Source: an uncultured Alphaproteobacteria bacterium (GTDB lineage: Bacteria > Pseudomonadota > Alphaproteobacteria > Thalassobaculales > Thalassobaculaceae). Taken from it: DNA of 64,000 bases. Location of the stretch: the NCBI GenBank assembly GCA_937776645.1, contig CALMRI010000050.1:62001-126000 (forward strand), given 5' to 3'. The position numbers and the translations under genes were made by a program. The notes beneath the pieces are model-generated. The model worked only from the letters and a program-made list of their open reading frames with translations. It ran no database searches and was not told the DNA's origin. Below are positions 1 to 8,742 of the stretch, in pieces (position 1 is the stretch's first letter; every line of letters begins with the position of its first letter).

Positions 1-213
1 CATGTGAAAATCGGGGAGGCCTCGGAATATTCGGCGTCGCTCGCCATCAACCCGTTTACAGAAGCGCCGGCCAAGCTTGTTGGTATGGCCCATCCGGCGG
101 GTGATGAGCTGACCATAGCCAATGTTGACCGGTCCTCCATTTCGCTGATGGGCATTAATTACAGTGGTGAAAATCTAAGCGGCTTTCGAACCGATTTCGC
201 CTGGGCCGCCTAA
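1..213 (+). CDS. DUF1326 family protein, C-terminal part
   Basis: Only the last 70 residues are present; the gene enters from the left edge. The frame is open from the first base, so the GTG at position 4 is probably internal. The end of the protein (ANVDRSSISLMGINYSGENLSG, then FAWAA) resembles the C-terminus of DUF1326 proteins. These are soluble proteins of unknown function, often encoded directly before a DUF2182 membrane protein, as here with 18 bases between them. The pairing supports the assignment more than the short sequence does. No biochemical role can be read from this fragment. Confidence 0.6.
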   Translation, partial: HVKIGEASEYSASLAINPFTEAPAKLVGMAHPAGDELTIANVDRSSISLMGINYSGENLSGFRTDFAWAA

Positions 214-231
214 GGTCGATCGTCGCGGCCC

Positions 232-1032
232 TTGTTTCCTCTGAGTGATCGCGTCCATCTGGCGCTGGCGGTTCTTTTCCTGGCGCTGGTCTGTTGGTTG
301 GCGTTGTTGTGGCTGGTTTTTGACCACTGTCATCCCTTGGCTGTGATGACCATGCCGATGTCGCCGACTTGGACCGGCGGCAACGCGCTGGCGGTCCTGG
401 TTATGTGGTTTGTGATGATGGTCGCGATGATGTTGCCGTCAGCTTGGCCGATGGTGGCGATGCATAAAAAGATGGCGACACAGCAGGGGCGGCTCAAGGA
501 AAGTTATCTTTTCGCGTCTGCCTACGTTTTGATGTGGCTGTTTTTTTCCGTCGCGGCGGTACTGCTGCAATGGGTTTTCCAGCTGCAAAAAGCCATAAAC
601 CCGGCCAGCCTAACGACTAGCACGACGATCTCGGTGTTGTTGTTGTTGTTGGCGGGTTTGTTCCAGTTTTCGAAATTGAAAGCGGCGTGTCTCGAAAAAT
701 GCCGCAGCCCGGTCGGCTTTTTTATGACGCACTGGGCCGCCGGTCCGACCGGCGCCCTTAAAATGGGGCTCCGTCATGGTCTGTTCTGTCTCGGATGTTG
801 CTGGGCGTTGATGCTTTTGCTTTTTGTCGGTGGGGTTATGAACCTGTTTTGGGTGCTCGTGCTGACGGTGGCGGTGATTGCCGAGAAAATTTTACCGTGG
901 GGCCTGTTGATGAGCAAAGCGTTAGGCGGCGTGCTGCTGGCGGCCGCGGCTTATTTGGCAATCAGCGCTTATTTCTCCCCCACGGGGAGCGCCATGGGCA
1001 GCCACGCCATGGGCTGTATGGCCGGCGCCTGA
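232..1032 (+). CDS. DUF2182 family integral membrane protein
   Basis: A 266-residue protein with about six or seven hydrophobic segments and little soluble sequence. Family landmarks are visible: an MVAMMLP stretch near residue 65, the cysteine pair in LKAACLEKCRSP near residue 150, a GLFCLGCCW motif near residue 185, and a conserved EK near residue 222. The clustered cysteines and methionines led to a predicted metal-binding annotation for the family, but the function is unknown. The start is a TTG shortly after the DUF1326 stop, so the two are probably one transcript. The partner gene makes a two-part membrane system likely. That is inference. Confidence 0.75.
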   Translation: MFPLSDRVHLALAVLFLALVCWLALLWLVFDHCHPLAVMTMPMSPTWTGGNALAVLVMWFVMMVAMMLPSAWPMVAMHKKMATQQGRLKESYLFASAYVLMWLFFSVAAVLLQWVFQLQKAINPASLTTSTTISVLLLLLAGLFQFSKLKAACLEKCRSPVGFFMTHWAAGPTGALKMGLRHGLFCLGCCWALMLLLFVGGVMNLFWVLVLTVAVIAEKILPWGLLMSKALGGVLLAAAAYLAISAYFSPTGSAMGSHAMGCMAGA

Positions 1033-1818
1033 CGCGCCTTTCCAGCCCATCCCTTAAGTCCCATAAATTGCTGTGGTTGGAGTGGACGAGGGGGCGATTA
1101 CCTCGGTCCCCGAGGACGCCGGCGTGGTAGTGCCGGTCGCCTCTCGTTCAAGACTAAATTCTGGATTTCACTGTCGCGCCTGCATGACTGCATGAGCCAA
1201 TTCGCTCGGTCTAATTTTTCGACGAAAACCGAGCCGCCTTGATCCATGCGGCGCCTACCTTAACGGCATATTGATAACTGAGGACGTGGTTGGATACGCC
1301 GTCCAGCGCCACCCATTCGCTATCGAAGCCAATGATGATGAGGTTCTCTGTCATCCACCCGCCCCCCAGTTTGGTGTAGTTAGCCCTATTGGGCCCATAC
1401 CTACTAATTACACCATGCCTTAACTATCTGATAATACTAAAGAAATAGGAATGGCCAACTACGAATTAGGTGTCATTTTCGTACTTCATAGCTGGTGGCC
1501 TCTAGCTGCATTAACCCTATTCTAAGACTCATACCGGTTATCTATCTAAATCTAGGCAACTCTCCACCCGGGACAAACTCAACCAAGAACAAGATCCATG
1601 AAAGAACGCCGGGCAGCGCAAAGAGAGTCTGTTGGAAGTACAATGTCTGTGGGGTTTTGTGGGAGGAGTGGGCTTAACAGAGTGTTTCCCACCAGAGCTG
1701 GTGGAGTAATTTTTTCTGCACTGTCAGCTAAGTCTTTGTTATTTCATCTTCACTCCAGGAAGAGCTCCAGTGAGCGAGATTTCCGGTTGCGCATTCGAAG
1801 GTATCAGGGGGGACAAAA
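1033..1818. other. Intergenic region, AT-richer right half unexplained
   Basis: Apart from the exonuclease-like fragment at 1211-1354 (minus strand) no gene is recognised in these 786 bases. From about 1360 to 1818 base composition shifts to AT-rich and codon structure disappears. An open frame at 1598-1822 ends in a TGA overlapping the next ATG as ATGA. Its 74-residue product is rich in arginine and serine and resembles nothing I know, so it is not called as a gene. The segment could be a foreign insertion or the leader of the MetE-like gene. Confidence 0.5.
1211..1354 (-). pseudogene. Fragment with a DnaQ/PolB-type exonuclease I motif
   Basis: A 47-residue reading frame starts at an ATG (1354) and stops at 1211. 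It reads IIIGFDSEWVAL, then NHVLSYQY. The hydrophobic strand followed by FDSEW fits the Exo I motif (D-x-E) of DEDD 3'-5' exonucleases, and the VLSYQY continuation is typical of exonuclease domains in plasmid- or phage-borne polymerases. Normal domains run 150 residues or more, so only the first strand pair survives. It is probably a remnant of a replication gene. Recognition rests on a short stretch. Confidence 0.35.
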
Positions 1819-3000
1819 ATGAGAATAAGCCAAGACCGAATTCTAACCAGTCATGTGGGTAGCTTACCCCGACCAGCGGATCTCTTGGCCATGCTGGAAG
1901 ATCAGCAACAGCAGGGAGGAAGACAAGACGTAGCGCTCAGCAGCAGAACTTCACATGCAATTGTAGAAATAGTCGAACGGCAAATCCACGCCGGCATCGA
2001 TATTGTCAATGACGGGGAGAACTCTAAAACCTCTTATACCCTGTATGTCCGCGACCGCCTTGGGGGCGTCGGCCCCAGACCGGCGGACGTCACGCCCCCG
2101 CAGAATTTGCAACATCGTGATCTTGCGGAACATCCCAACTTGGTCGATAGAAAAAACCGGCTACTACACGGTACCTCTTGGTACGACCGCGAAGAGCCGA
2201 TTGCTGCCCTTGCACCGGTTAGCTACATCAACAGCGAAGCGCTGCAACGGGACATCAAAAATCTGACGCGGGCCTGCAAAGCCCAGGGGGTCGAAGAAGC
2301 TTTCATCAGTTCCGCTTCTCCCGGCGTGCTCGCCAAATTCGTGCCTGATCTCCACTATGGCAGCGAAGAAGCCTATATCAGCGATTTAGCGGACGCCATG
2401 GCCGTGGAATACCAAGCAATTGTCGATGGCGGGTTCATATTGCAGATCGACGCCCCAGATCTGGCCTCGGCCCGGCATAATCAATATCAGCATTTGACTG
2501 AGGGCGAGTTTTTGAAAATTGCCGCGCGTAATGTGGAAGCCTTAAATCACGCCACCCGCAACATTGCACCCGAACGCATGCGTATGCATGTCTGCTGGGG
2601 CAACTATGAGGGGCCGCACGTGCACGATATCCCGCTGCGGAGCCTCTATCCGGTAATCATGAAGGCACGGCCGGCGGGCCTATTGGTCGAGGGGGCCAAT
2701 CCCGCCCATGGCCACGAATGGGAGGATATCCTGGATCTCGGCCTGCCCGACAACAAAATTCTTATTCCCGGCGTCATCGACAGCACCACCAATTTCGTCG
2801 AACATCCCCGCCTAGTGGCGCAACGTATTTGCCGTTATGCTGATGCGGTCGGCCGAGAGCGGGTCATAGCCGCGACCGATTGCGGTTTTGCCACTTTCGC
2901 CGGACCGCATAATCCAGTGGTCGAGAGCATCGTCTGGAAAAAGCTCGTAGCGTTGGTCAAGGGGGCCGAGATGGCAAGCCAGATCCTATGGCGCCAGTGA
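1819..3000 (+). CDS. Cobalamin-independent methionine synthase family (MetE C-terminal-like) protein
   Basis: A 393-residue single-domain protein of the zinc-dependent methyltransferase family that includes the catalytic half of MetE. The zinc ligands of that fold are all visible: His257 and Cys259 in MHVCWGN, Glu291 in LLVEGAN and Cys355 in ATDCGF. The N-terminus TSHVGSLPRP is also family-typical. The N-terminal half of full-length MetE (about 750 residues) is absent, as is usual for this subgroup, whose methyl donor and acceptor are often unknown. It may transfer a methyl group to a thiol such as homocysteine. The next gene starts 13 bases downstream on the same strand, so the two are probably co-transcribed. 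Confidence 0.8.
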   Translation: MRISQDRILTSHVGSLPRPADLLAMLEDQQQQGGRQDVALSSRTSHAIVEIVERQIHAGIDIVNDGENSKTSYTLYVRDRLGGVGPRPADVTPPQNLQHRDLAEHPNLVDRKNRLLHGTSWYDREEPIAALAPVSYINSEALQRDIKNLTRACKAQGVEEAFISSASPGVLAKFVPDLHYGSEEAYISDLADAMAVEYQAIVDGGFILQIDAPDLASARHNQYQHLTEGEFLKIAARNVEALNHATRNIAPERMRMHVCWGNYEGPHVHDIPLRSLYPVIMKARPAGLLVEGANPAHGHEWEDILDLGLPDNKILIPGVIDSTTNFVEHPRLVAQRICRYADAVGRERVIAATDCGFATFAGPHNPVVESIVWKKLVALVKGAEMASQILWRQ

Positions 3001-3013
3001 GGGAGCGGCAGTA

Positions 3014-4531
3014 ATGGAAAGTCATCTCGTCCGGGTCTTCCCTTCGAGCGCCAATTTTCCGATGCAGGAACAACTAGCTTGGAAGATCGCCGCCTTCGCT
3101 GCAACTCCTCGGTCACACGATGAACTTGCAATTAATATGGCCCTTTGCCGCATAGTTGACAATGCCGCGGTCGCCGTAGCGTCTCTGTCGCGCGGGCCGG
3201 TGGTGACCGCCCGACAGCAGGCCCTTTGTCATCCGCGCGCCGATGGCGCCACTTTGTTCGGTCTCACGGCGGATCTTACAGTGCAAGCGGAATGGGCTGC
3301 CTGGGCCAACGCCACGGCCGTGCGCGAGCTGGATTTCCACGATACCTTCTTGGCGGCTGATTACGCCCATCCGGGTGACAATATCAGTCCGTTGATTGCT
3401 GTGGCGCAACAATGTGGACGCAATGGGGCCGATCTCTTGCATGCTATCCTAGTAGCCTATGAGGTGCATGTGGCATTGGTGAAAGCGATTAGCTTGCACC
3501 GTTATAAGAAGGATCATGTGGCTCATTTGACACCGGCGACGGTGGCGGGACTGGGTGCGTTGTTGCAGTTGCCGACCGAAACGGTCTACCACGCCGTCAA
3601 TCAGGCGGTGCATCTGGCCTTTTCCACGCGGCAATCGCGCAAAGGAGAGATATCCAGTTGGAAGGCATTCGCGCCTGGGTTTTCCGGAAAAATGGCCATA
3701 GAAGCGGTCGACCGTGCCATGCGCGGTGAAGCGTCCCCCAATCCTATTTACGAAGGCGAGGATTCCGTAATTGCCTGGATGCTCGGCGGGCCCGAAAGCA
3801 AATATGTCGTCGAATTACCGGCGGCGAACGAAAGTGCTATTGGCATTTTGGAAACCTACACAAAGGCTCATTCGGCAGAGTACCAGGCCCAAGCCCTAAT
3901 CGATCTGGCGATCGATGTTGGCGCACGGATCGATTTGCAGCAGGTCCGGGAGATTGTCCTGCACACTAGTCACCACACCCATTTCGTGATTGGAAGCGGC
4001 GCCAACGATCCACAAAAAAGTGATCCTGATGCCTCTCGCGAGACCCTTGACCATTCCATCAGTTACATTCTAGCCGTGGCTCTGGAGGACCGTCGTTGGC
4101 ACTATGTAGACAGCTATCCGCCGGCCCGGCGGGTCGGCCCTTCGACACGTTCCTTATGGCGAAAGATCAGAACAGTTGAAGACGAAGTCTGGACGCGTCG
4201 CTACAACAATGCCGACCCTGGATGCCGCGCCTTCGGGGGCCGGCTAGAGATTTTCATGCAGGACGGCCGACGCCACGTCGCTGAAAAAACGGTGGCAGAC
4301 GCCCATCCTAATGGTACTAAGCCCTGGTCCTGGCCTGACTATGTGAAAAAGTTCGACGCCCTTGCACTTGAACCCTGCGGGCAAGGTGAGCGCGATCGGT
4401 TTTTATCACTTGTGGGATCCTTGGCCGACACAGATGCACGGGCGTTAATGGGTTTGATGCCGAAAGTAGACAACCACGGCGAATTGATGGCTCAACCTGT
4501 CGCCAAAGGTATATTCGATTTTGTGTATTAG
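3014..4531 (+). CDS. MmgE/PrpD family dehydratase (2-methylcitrate dehydratase-like)
   Basis: A 505-residue protein matching the PrpD family in length (about 480-500). Signature stretches are ELDFHDTF (residues 105-112) and HPGDN (119-123), followed by the typical helical body with SRKGEISSWKAF. Characterised members dehydrate 2-methylcitrate in propionate breakdown or related tricarboxylates; others have unknown substrates. No prpB or prpC lies nearby, and the partner gene is a MetE-like methyltransferase, so a propionate role is not supported by context. The gene follows the MetE-like gene by 13 bases and probably shares its transcript. The family call is firm; the substrate is open. Confidence 0.8.
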   Translation: MESHLVRVFPSSANFPMQEQLAWKIAAFAATPRSHDELAINMALCRIVDNAAVAVASLSRGPVVTARQQALCHPRADGATLFGLTADLTVQAEWAAWANATAVRELDFHDTFLAADYAHPGDNISPLIAVAQQCGRNGADLLHAILVAYEVHVALVKAISLHRYKKDHVAHLTPATVAGLGALLQLPTETVYHAVNQAVHLAFSTRQSRKGEISSWKAFAPGFSGKMAIEAVDRAMRGEASPNPIYEGEDSVIAWMLGGPESKYVVELPAANESAIGILETYTKAHSAEYQAQALIDLAIDVGARIDLQQVREIVLHTSHHTHFVIGSGANDPQKSDPDASRETLDHSISYILAVALEDRRWHYVDSYPPARRVGPSTRSLWRKIRTVEDEVWTRRYNNADPGCRAFGGRLEIFMQDGRRHVAEKTVADAHPNGTKPWSWPDYVKKFDALALEPCGQGERDRFLSLVGSLADTDARALMGLMPKVDNHGELMAQPVAKGIFDFVY

Positions 4532-4540
4532 GAAAAATAG

Positions 4541-4909
4541 ATGCTGCCGGTGCACGACAGTTTTATCGTGAGTGGATTAGACCTTGGTTTCCTCCAACTC
4601 GCTATGGATCAATCGATGGAGAAACACAGCGGCATAAGAGTACCGATTAAAATTAAGGAGAAGGACAAAGCTCTACCCAATATGAACCCGGAATTGGCCA
4701 AGCATTGGGACGAGTATGATTCTTACAACCCTGCTGCAGAGCGTCACGTTGAACCTCGATTAACCGATCAGTTCGTTGATGGTTATTCAGCCTATCAGGA
4801 GAGAGTGGGGCGGTGCTGGATCTTGTACATCAGTTTGGACATCACCCATATCCATGCAGCCACAACTCAGCCTACATATCAATGGGTTAGATCTGATTTG
4901 ATCGGTTAA
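4541..4909 (+). pseudogene. C-terminal fragment of a plasmid/phage-type replication protein
   Basis: A 122-residue frame begins MLPVHDSFIVSG. The phrase LPVHDSFIV is one I associate with the C-terminal end of replication or primase-like proteins of plasmids and phages. Later stretches such as PNMNPELAKHWDEYDSY also look like a real protein tail. No upstream part exists: an in-frame TAG stands directly before the ATG and prpD ends nine bases earlier. I read it as a remnant left by a mobile element. Its last 30 residues (after QERVGRCW) may be read-through into unrelated DNA. Confidence 0.4.
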
Positions 4910-5040
4910 ATGGTGCCCAGGGGCGGAGTTCGCAGAATGAATGCCCTAGGGCAATTCCCCGGGTCTAAGCGCAAGGTTTTCAATACTTGGAAAAGAGGCG
5001 ATTATTTGCCGGATCGTTTGCCCGTCCGATCGCGATTTTG

Positions 5041-5214
5041 ATGGCGAAAAATTCTGCCCAATGGGAGCGATCCTGGGCCGGTGTTTTTCGGGATCATTTT
5101 CGGAATGAGCTTCCGGTGGACGATCTTTGCCGTCACCTTGGTGAGCGCCTTGGCTGACCATCGAAGGACCTACACGTTGTCATCGGGGTCGTACTTTTGC
5201 AGCAATTCCGCTAG
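5041..5214 (+). pseudogene. Degenerate transposase N-terminus (IS1182-like)
   Basis: Translating from 5041 gives an N-terminal stretch (WAGVFRDHF, ELPVDDLCRHLGERLG), a TGA at 5155, then PSKDLHVVIGVVLLQQF and a TAG at 5212. The second part matches the GRP-[ST]-K-[DE]-L motif of IS1182-type transposases; the TGA stands where the conserved arginine codon (CGA) is expected, a one-base change. The rest of the transposase and both terminal repeats are missing. It lies between the replication-protein fragment and a minus-strand gene, so the junction has been hit repeatedly by mobile DNA. Confidence 0.5.
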
Positions 5215-5229
5215 GAAATCTTATGAGGC

Positions 5230-7114
5230 CTAACGTGTATGGCGTTCCTCGCCATGCACAGCGTCAAACGCCGGCAAGGTCACTTCGTGGGTAAATTGGA
5301 GAAATTCGCTGAGTTGCGCCGATGAGCCCGCCGAGCCAACCGTGAAAAGGTCTACAATTTCGTCGAGCACTGACACCGATTCGTCGAGCATTGACACCGA
5401 ATGATTCCGACCGATAACTAGCGGCTGTCGGATTGCCCACGCCCTCTGTGGGTTGAGCAATTTTGCATGGATCAAACTCTTACGTGTATCGCCTAGAATG
5501 TTTTCCGAAGAAGATTTCAAATCTTGTTTTTGATTTTCACCAACAATATTCAAATCGATTGTCGCGCATAAAAATTCTCTGGGATCGGTGAGGATGCGTA
5601 ACCGATCCTCCTTCGCCCCTCCAATCAATGCCGACTCAATGATGATGTAATCGAGATAAGTTGGTACATAGGCCAACAATTTTTTCAATATGTGGCGCGA
5701 CAAATAAAAAGGCTGCGGCGCTACGGATCGAATCTCGACCGTCCCTTTCTTCTCAACGCTCCAACGGGCGGGACGAAGAGGAATATGACTGCCTCCATCA
5801 CTAATCCGCCAGGAAAGTTCGCGACTGGAGGGATGATCAAGAAAGACTGCCATAAGGTCCTGAGCTGGAAGGCTGCCGGCCCCGCTTGGAAACCGGTTGG
5901 CGTCATTCAGGTCCTCCCAAGCCCTCGGTCCCATTTGTAGATCTATAGTAAAAAATAAATCATATGCATTAGCGCGAATTGAGCGATCCAAAAATCCCAT
6001 ACTGCCACCCGAATACATCATATCAGCGAACACCAGCAAAACACCCGCGCCACGAATTCTAGCCAAGGATAAAGTCGCCCATTGAGCGATGTTCATCGCG
6101 ACGAGTTTTCGCTGCCCCTGGACAAGGATGATGTCGTCGAGATTAAACCAACGGATCGTTGCCAGCTCTGACAATGCCCGCATTCCCGGCATCTCTCGTA
6201 ACTTCTTCAAGCTTGAGGAGAGTGTGAATATGTGAAATTCAACGCGCCGGTTCTTGAAAAAAGCACGGGATTCGGGCGCTAGAAAGGCCCGCAATCCCGT
6301 TCGTTCCCAAATGGACATATAAGGTTCCCCCCAAATGGGTAGAACCGCGAATATAGTTTCTATTTCCTGGTTGCCTTGGTCAATATTACCGTAACGATCG
6401 CAAAACGTAGCAACCTTGTTGAGCACATAAAGATGTTCTTTCAGTACCGGATCGACAACGTTCATTCGAGCAATCAGACCCCTTGCAGCCTTGATAAAAC
6501 CTCTGTGTATTAATAATTGGATGTACTGAAGTGCGTGTATATCGCCTTTGACGGATTTCGCTGAACTAAGGGACAAGAATCGTTCGAATAAGGACGCAAT
6601 TATCGACCGTGCCCCATCAATATCTTCCTTCTGCCAAGCCTCCTTGGCGCTTGAATACCTTGAGGTCGTATCGAAAAAAAAACGGCGCGTGGTCGGGTAA
6701 TATTTCGGAAATTTGTCGAAGAATTCTGGTGGCAGCCTCGATTTTTCCAACGCGTGACAAGCATTCGGCCTGATGCTTCCTTTTGTAAAGCAATGCTAGG
6801 CTACTTTTGGGTGACAACCGAAGCGCAACCCGTGGGGACGGAAATTGATCCAACTCCCGAGACCAATCTCGGATTTTTAGCAAAAATATTATTGAACGGA
6901 TGTTTGCTGGGTCGTTGAGGAACGCCAATTTAGCGATTTTGGTCGCAAGGTCTACGCGGCCTCCCTTCCTGTGATGGTTGGCCGTGTTAAACCAAGCGTC
7001 GTTCTTGAAGAAAGCTGTAGTGGGCGAATTCAATATCTCAAAAAAGGAACACAACGTCGCGCTTCCAATTAATTTGGGAGGAAATTTTGACACAGTCAGT
7101 TTATCCCTCGTCAA
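5230..7114 (-). pseudogene. TPR-like protein of unknown function, frameshifted at an A9 run
   Basis: Two overlapping minus-strand frames (7114-6617 and 6750-5230) form one gene of about 628 residues. The first ends its natural sequence at PDHAPFFF and the second resumes at DTTSRYSS; the switch falls on nine adenines at 6674-6682 (nine thymines in the coding strand). Removing one base restores a continuous protein. The first 200 residues look like helical TPR-type repeats (AECLSRVGKIEAATRIL). The remainder contains a strand-rich stretch (GVLLVFADMMYSGG) that faintly recalls glycosyltransferase-type folds, but I do not recognise the family. The run could be a sequencing error, a real mutation or a slippage site. 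Confidence 0.6.
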
Positions 7115-7410
7115 GATAGTTGGGGCTGATGGTCCATTTTTGCATCAAGTTTTCGTATTTTCTTTTTTTGATTTTATGCCGCTTGGTGAACGTGCGGCAA
7201 GCATCGTTTTTACAATATGTAGCCTTGTTCCTAGCGATCTTAGCAAAATCTTTGGGAGACATGGCCTGGGATCAACCTGTATCATTTAAGCTTGGATTCC
7301 CCGTTTGAGTGATAAGGATCTGGTAGACGAGCCATGTCCGGAGAGCGTCAATGCCCTCGGTTGGCGGGCTGGACTACCCCGTCGAGACTGAATGGACCGG
7401 AGAAGTGAAG

Positions 7411-8721
7411 ATGGCGGATATGATGCGCTTGCTCGGCTTCATGATGTACACCCCGATCAACCACATGACCCTCAGTTGGGCGGATCCCGAAGATCGGCAG
7501 GTCGAGGGGTTCGGCTCGATCCGGCATTGGCAGGATCTAGCCCGGACAATGGAGCGCGGCTGCTTTGACGGCCTGTTCTTTGCAGATGTTCCGGCGGTTT
7601 ACGATTTTTACAAGGACACCACCGATGTCGCCATCCGGCATGGCGTAAGCTGGCCGGCACATGATCCGGTCGCGCTGATCGGCATCATGGCGGCGGCAAC
7701 CGACCATCTTGGGATCGCGACGACCGTCTCGGTCGCCAGCCAGCATCCGTTCCTAACGGTACGCTCGCTATCCAGTCTCGACTATCTGAGCCAGGGCCGG
7801 ATCGGGTGGAACGTCGTCACCGGGAACGCGCGGTCTGAATATCGCGCGATGGGGCTTGATGTGATGGAGCACGATGAACGCTATGACCGGGCCGACGAGT
7901 ATCTTGAGGTTTGCTACAAGTTGTGGCGTGGAATCTCGCCCGAGGTTGTCGTCGCCGATCGAGCGGGAGGGATTTTTGCGGACCCCTCGAAGGTCGAGAA
8001 GATCGCGCATAAGGGGCGGTACTTCCAGTGCCATGCGACACCATCGGTGCTGCCGTCGCCGCAAGGGCGACCGGTGCTGTTTCAGGCCGGCTCTTCCGGG
8101 CGCGGGCAACGTTTCGCGGTTACCCACTCTGATGTGATTTTCTCGATTCAGCCGGATTTGAAACGCATGAAATCCTTTATGGAACAGATCCGCGCCACAG
8201 CCACGGAACAGGGGTGCGCGCATGCACCGAGGGTCACCTTCGCGATTCAACCGTTCGTGGCGAATAGCGAGCGTGAAGCGATCGAGCGCAAGGATGCTAT
8301 GCTCCGGCGCATCCCCATCGATGCCGCGCTGACTCGCATGTCCGGTACCTTCGGCGTCGACCTCTCGACCGTGGATATCGACAAGCCGCTTGGCGAAATC
8401 GATACCCAGGCGTCCCGCGGTCTGGTCAAGACGATGGCGGCCATGTTTGGTGATGAGGGGGTCACGCTTCGCGAGGCGGTCCGACTCTCTGGACTGGCCG
8501 GGCTGATCCCGCAAGTACTCGGCACGCCGGAGCAGGTCGCCAACACTCTGGAGGAAATCTGGCGCGAGACTGATTGCCACGGCTTCAACATCACGCCGGC
8601 GATCGTACCTGGGGGGTACGAGGATTTTGTTGACCGGGTGGTTCCGATCCTCCAGGAGCGCGGTATTTTTCGCCGGCAATACGGGGCGACGACCCTGCGA
8701 GGAAACCTGATTGGAGATTAG
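7411..8721 (+). CDS. FMN-dependent LLM-class monooxygenase (NtaA/SnaA/DszA family)
   Basis: A 436-residue protein of the bacterial luciferase-like monooxygenase superfamily, long-form NtaA/SnaA/DszA subgroup. Visible landmarks are FDGLFFADVP near residue 50, SWPAHDPVALI, the SVASQHPF strand, WNVVTGNA and VLFQAGSSGRG. Members use reduced flavin from a separate reductase to oxidise substrates such as nitrilotriacetate or dibenzothiophene sulfone. No flavin reductase is adjacent, so the electron donor must come from elsewhere. I chose the ATG at 7411 because GGAG lies about 8 bases upstream and the family N-terminus (LLGFMMYTP) begins there; an in-frame ATG at 7351 would add 20 unlike residues. 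Confidence 0.85.
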   Translation: MADMMRLLGFMMYTPINHMTLSWADPEDRQVEGFGSIRHWQDLARTMERGCFDGLFFADVPAVYDFYKDTTDVAIRHGVSWPAHDPVALIGIMAAATDHLGIATTVSVASQHPFLTVRSLSSLDYLSQGRIGWNVVTGNARSEYRAMGLDVMEHDERYDRADEYLEVCYKLWRGISPEVVVADRAGGIFADPSKVEKIAHKGRYFQCHATPSVLPSPQGRPVLFQAGSSGRGQRFAVTHSDVIFSIQPDLKRMKSFMEQIRATATEQGCAHAPRVTFAIQPFVANSEREAIERKDAMLRRIPIDAALTRMSGTFGVDLSTVDIDKPLGEIDTQASRGLVKTMAAMFGDEGVTLREAVRLSGLAGLIPQVLGTPEQVANTLEEIWRETDCHGFNITPAIVPGGYEDFVDRVVPILQERGIFRRQYGATTLRGNLIGD

Positions 8722-8742
8722 CCATACTGCCCGCCCCAGCGG

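Noticed and set aside
7768-8679. A 303-codon minus-strand frame opposite the LLM monooxygenase
   Set aside because: Antisense to clear FMN-enzyme motifs; composition typical of a shadow frame in GC-rich DNA.
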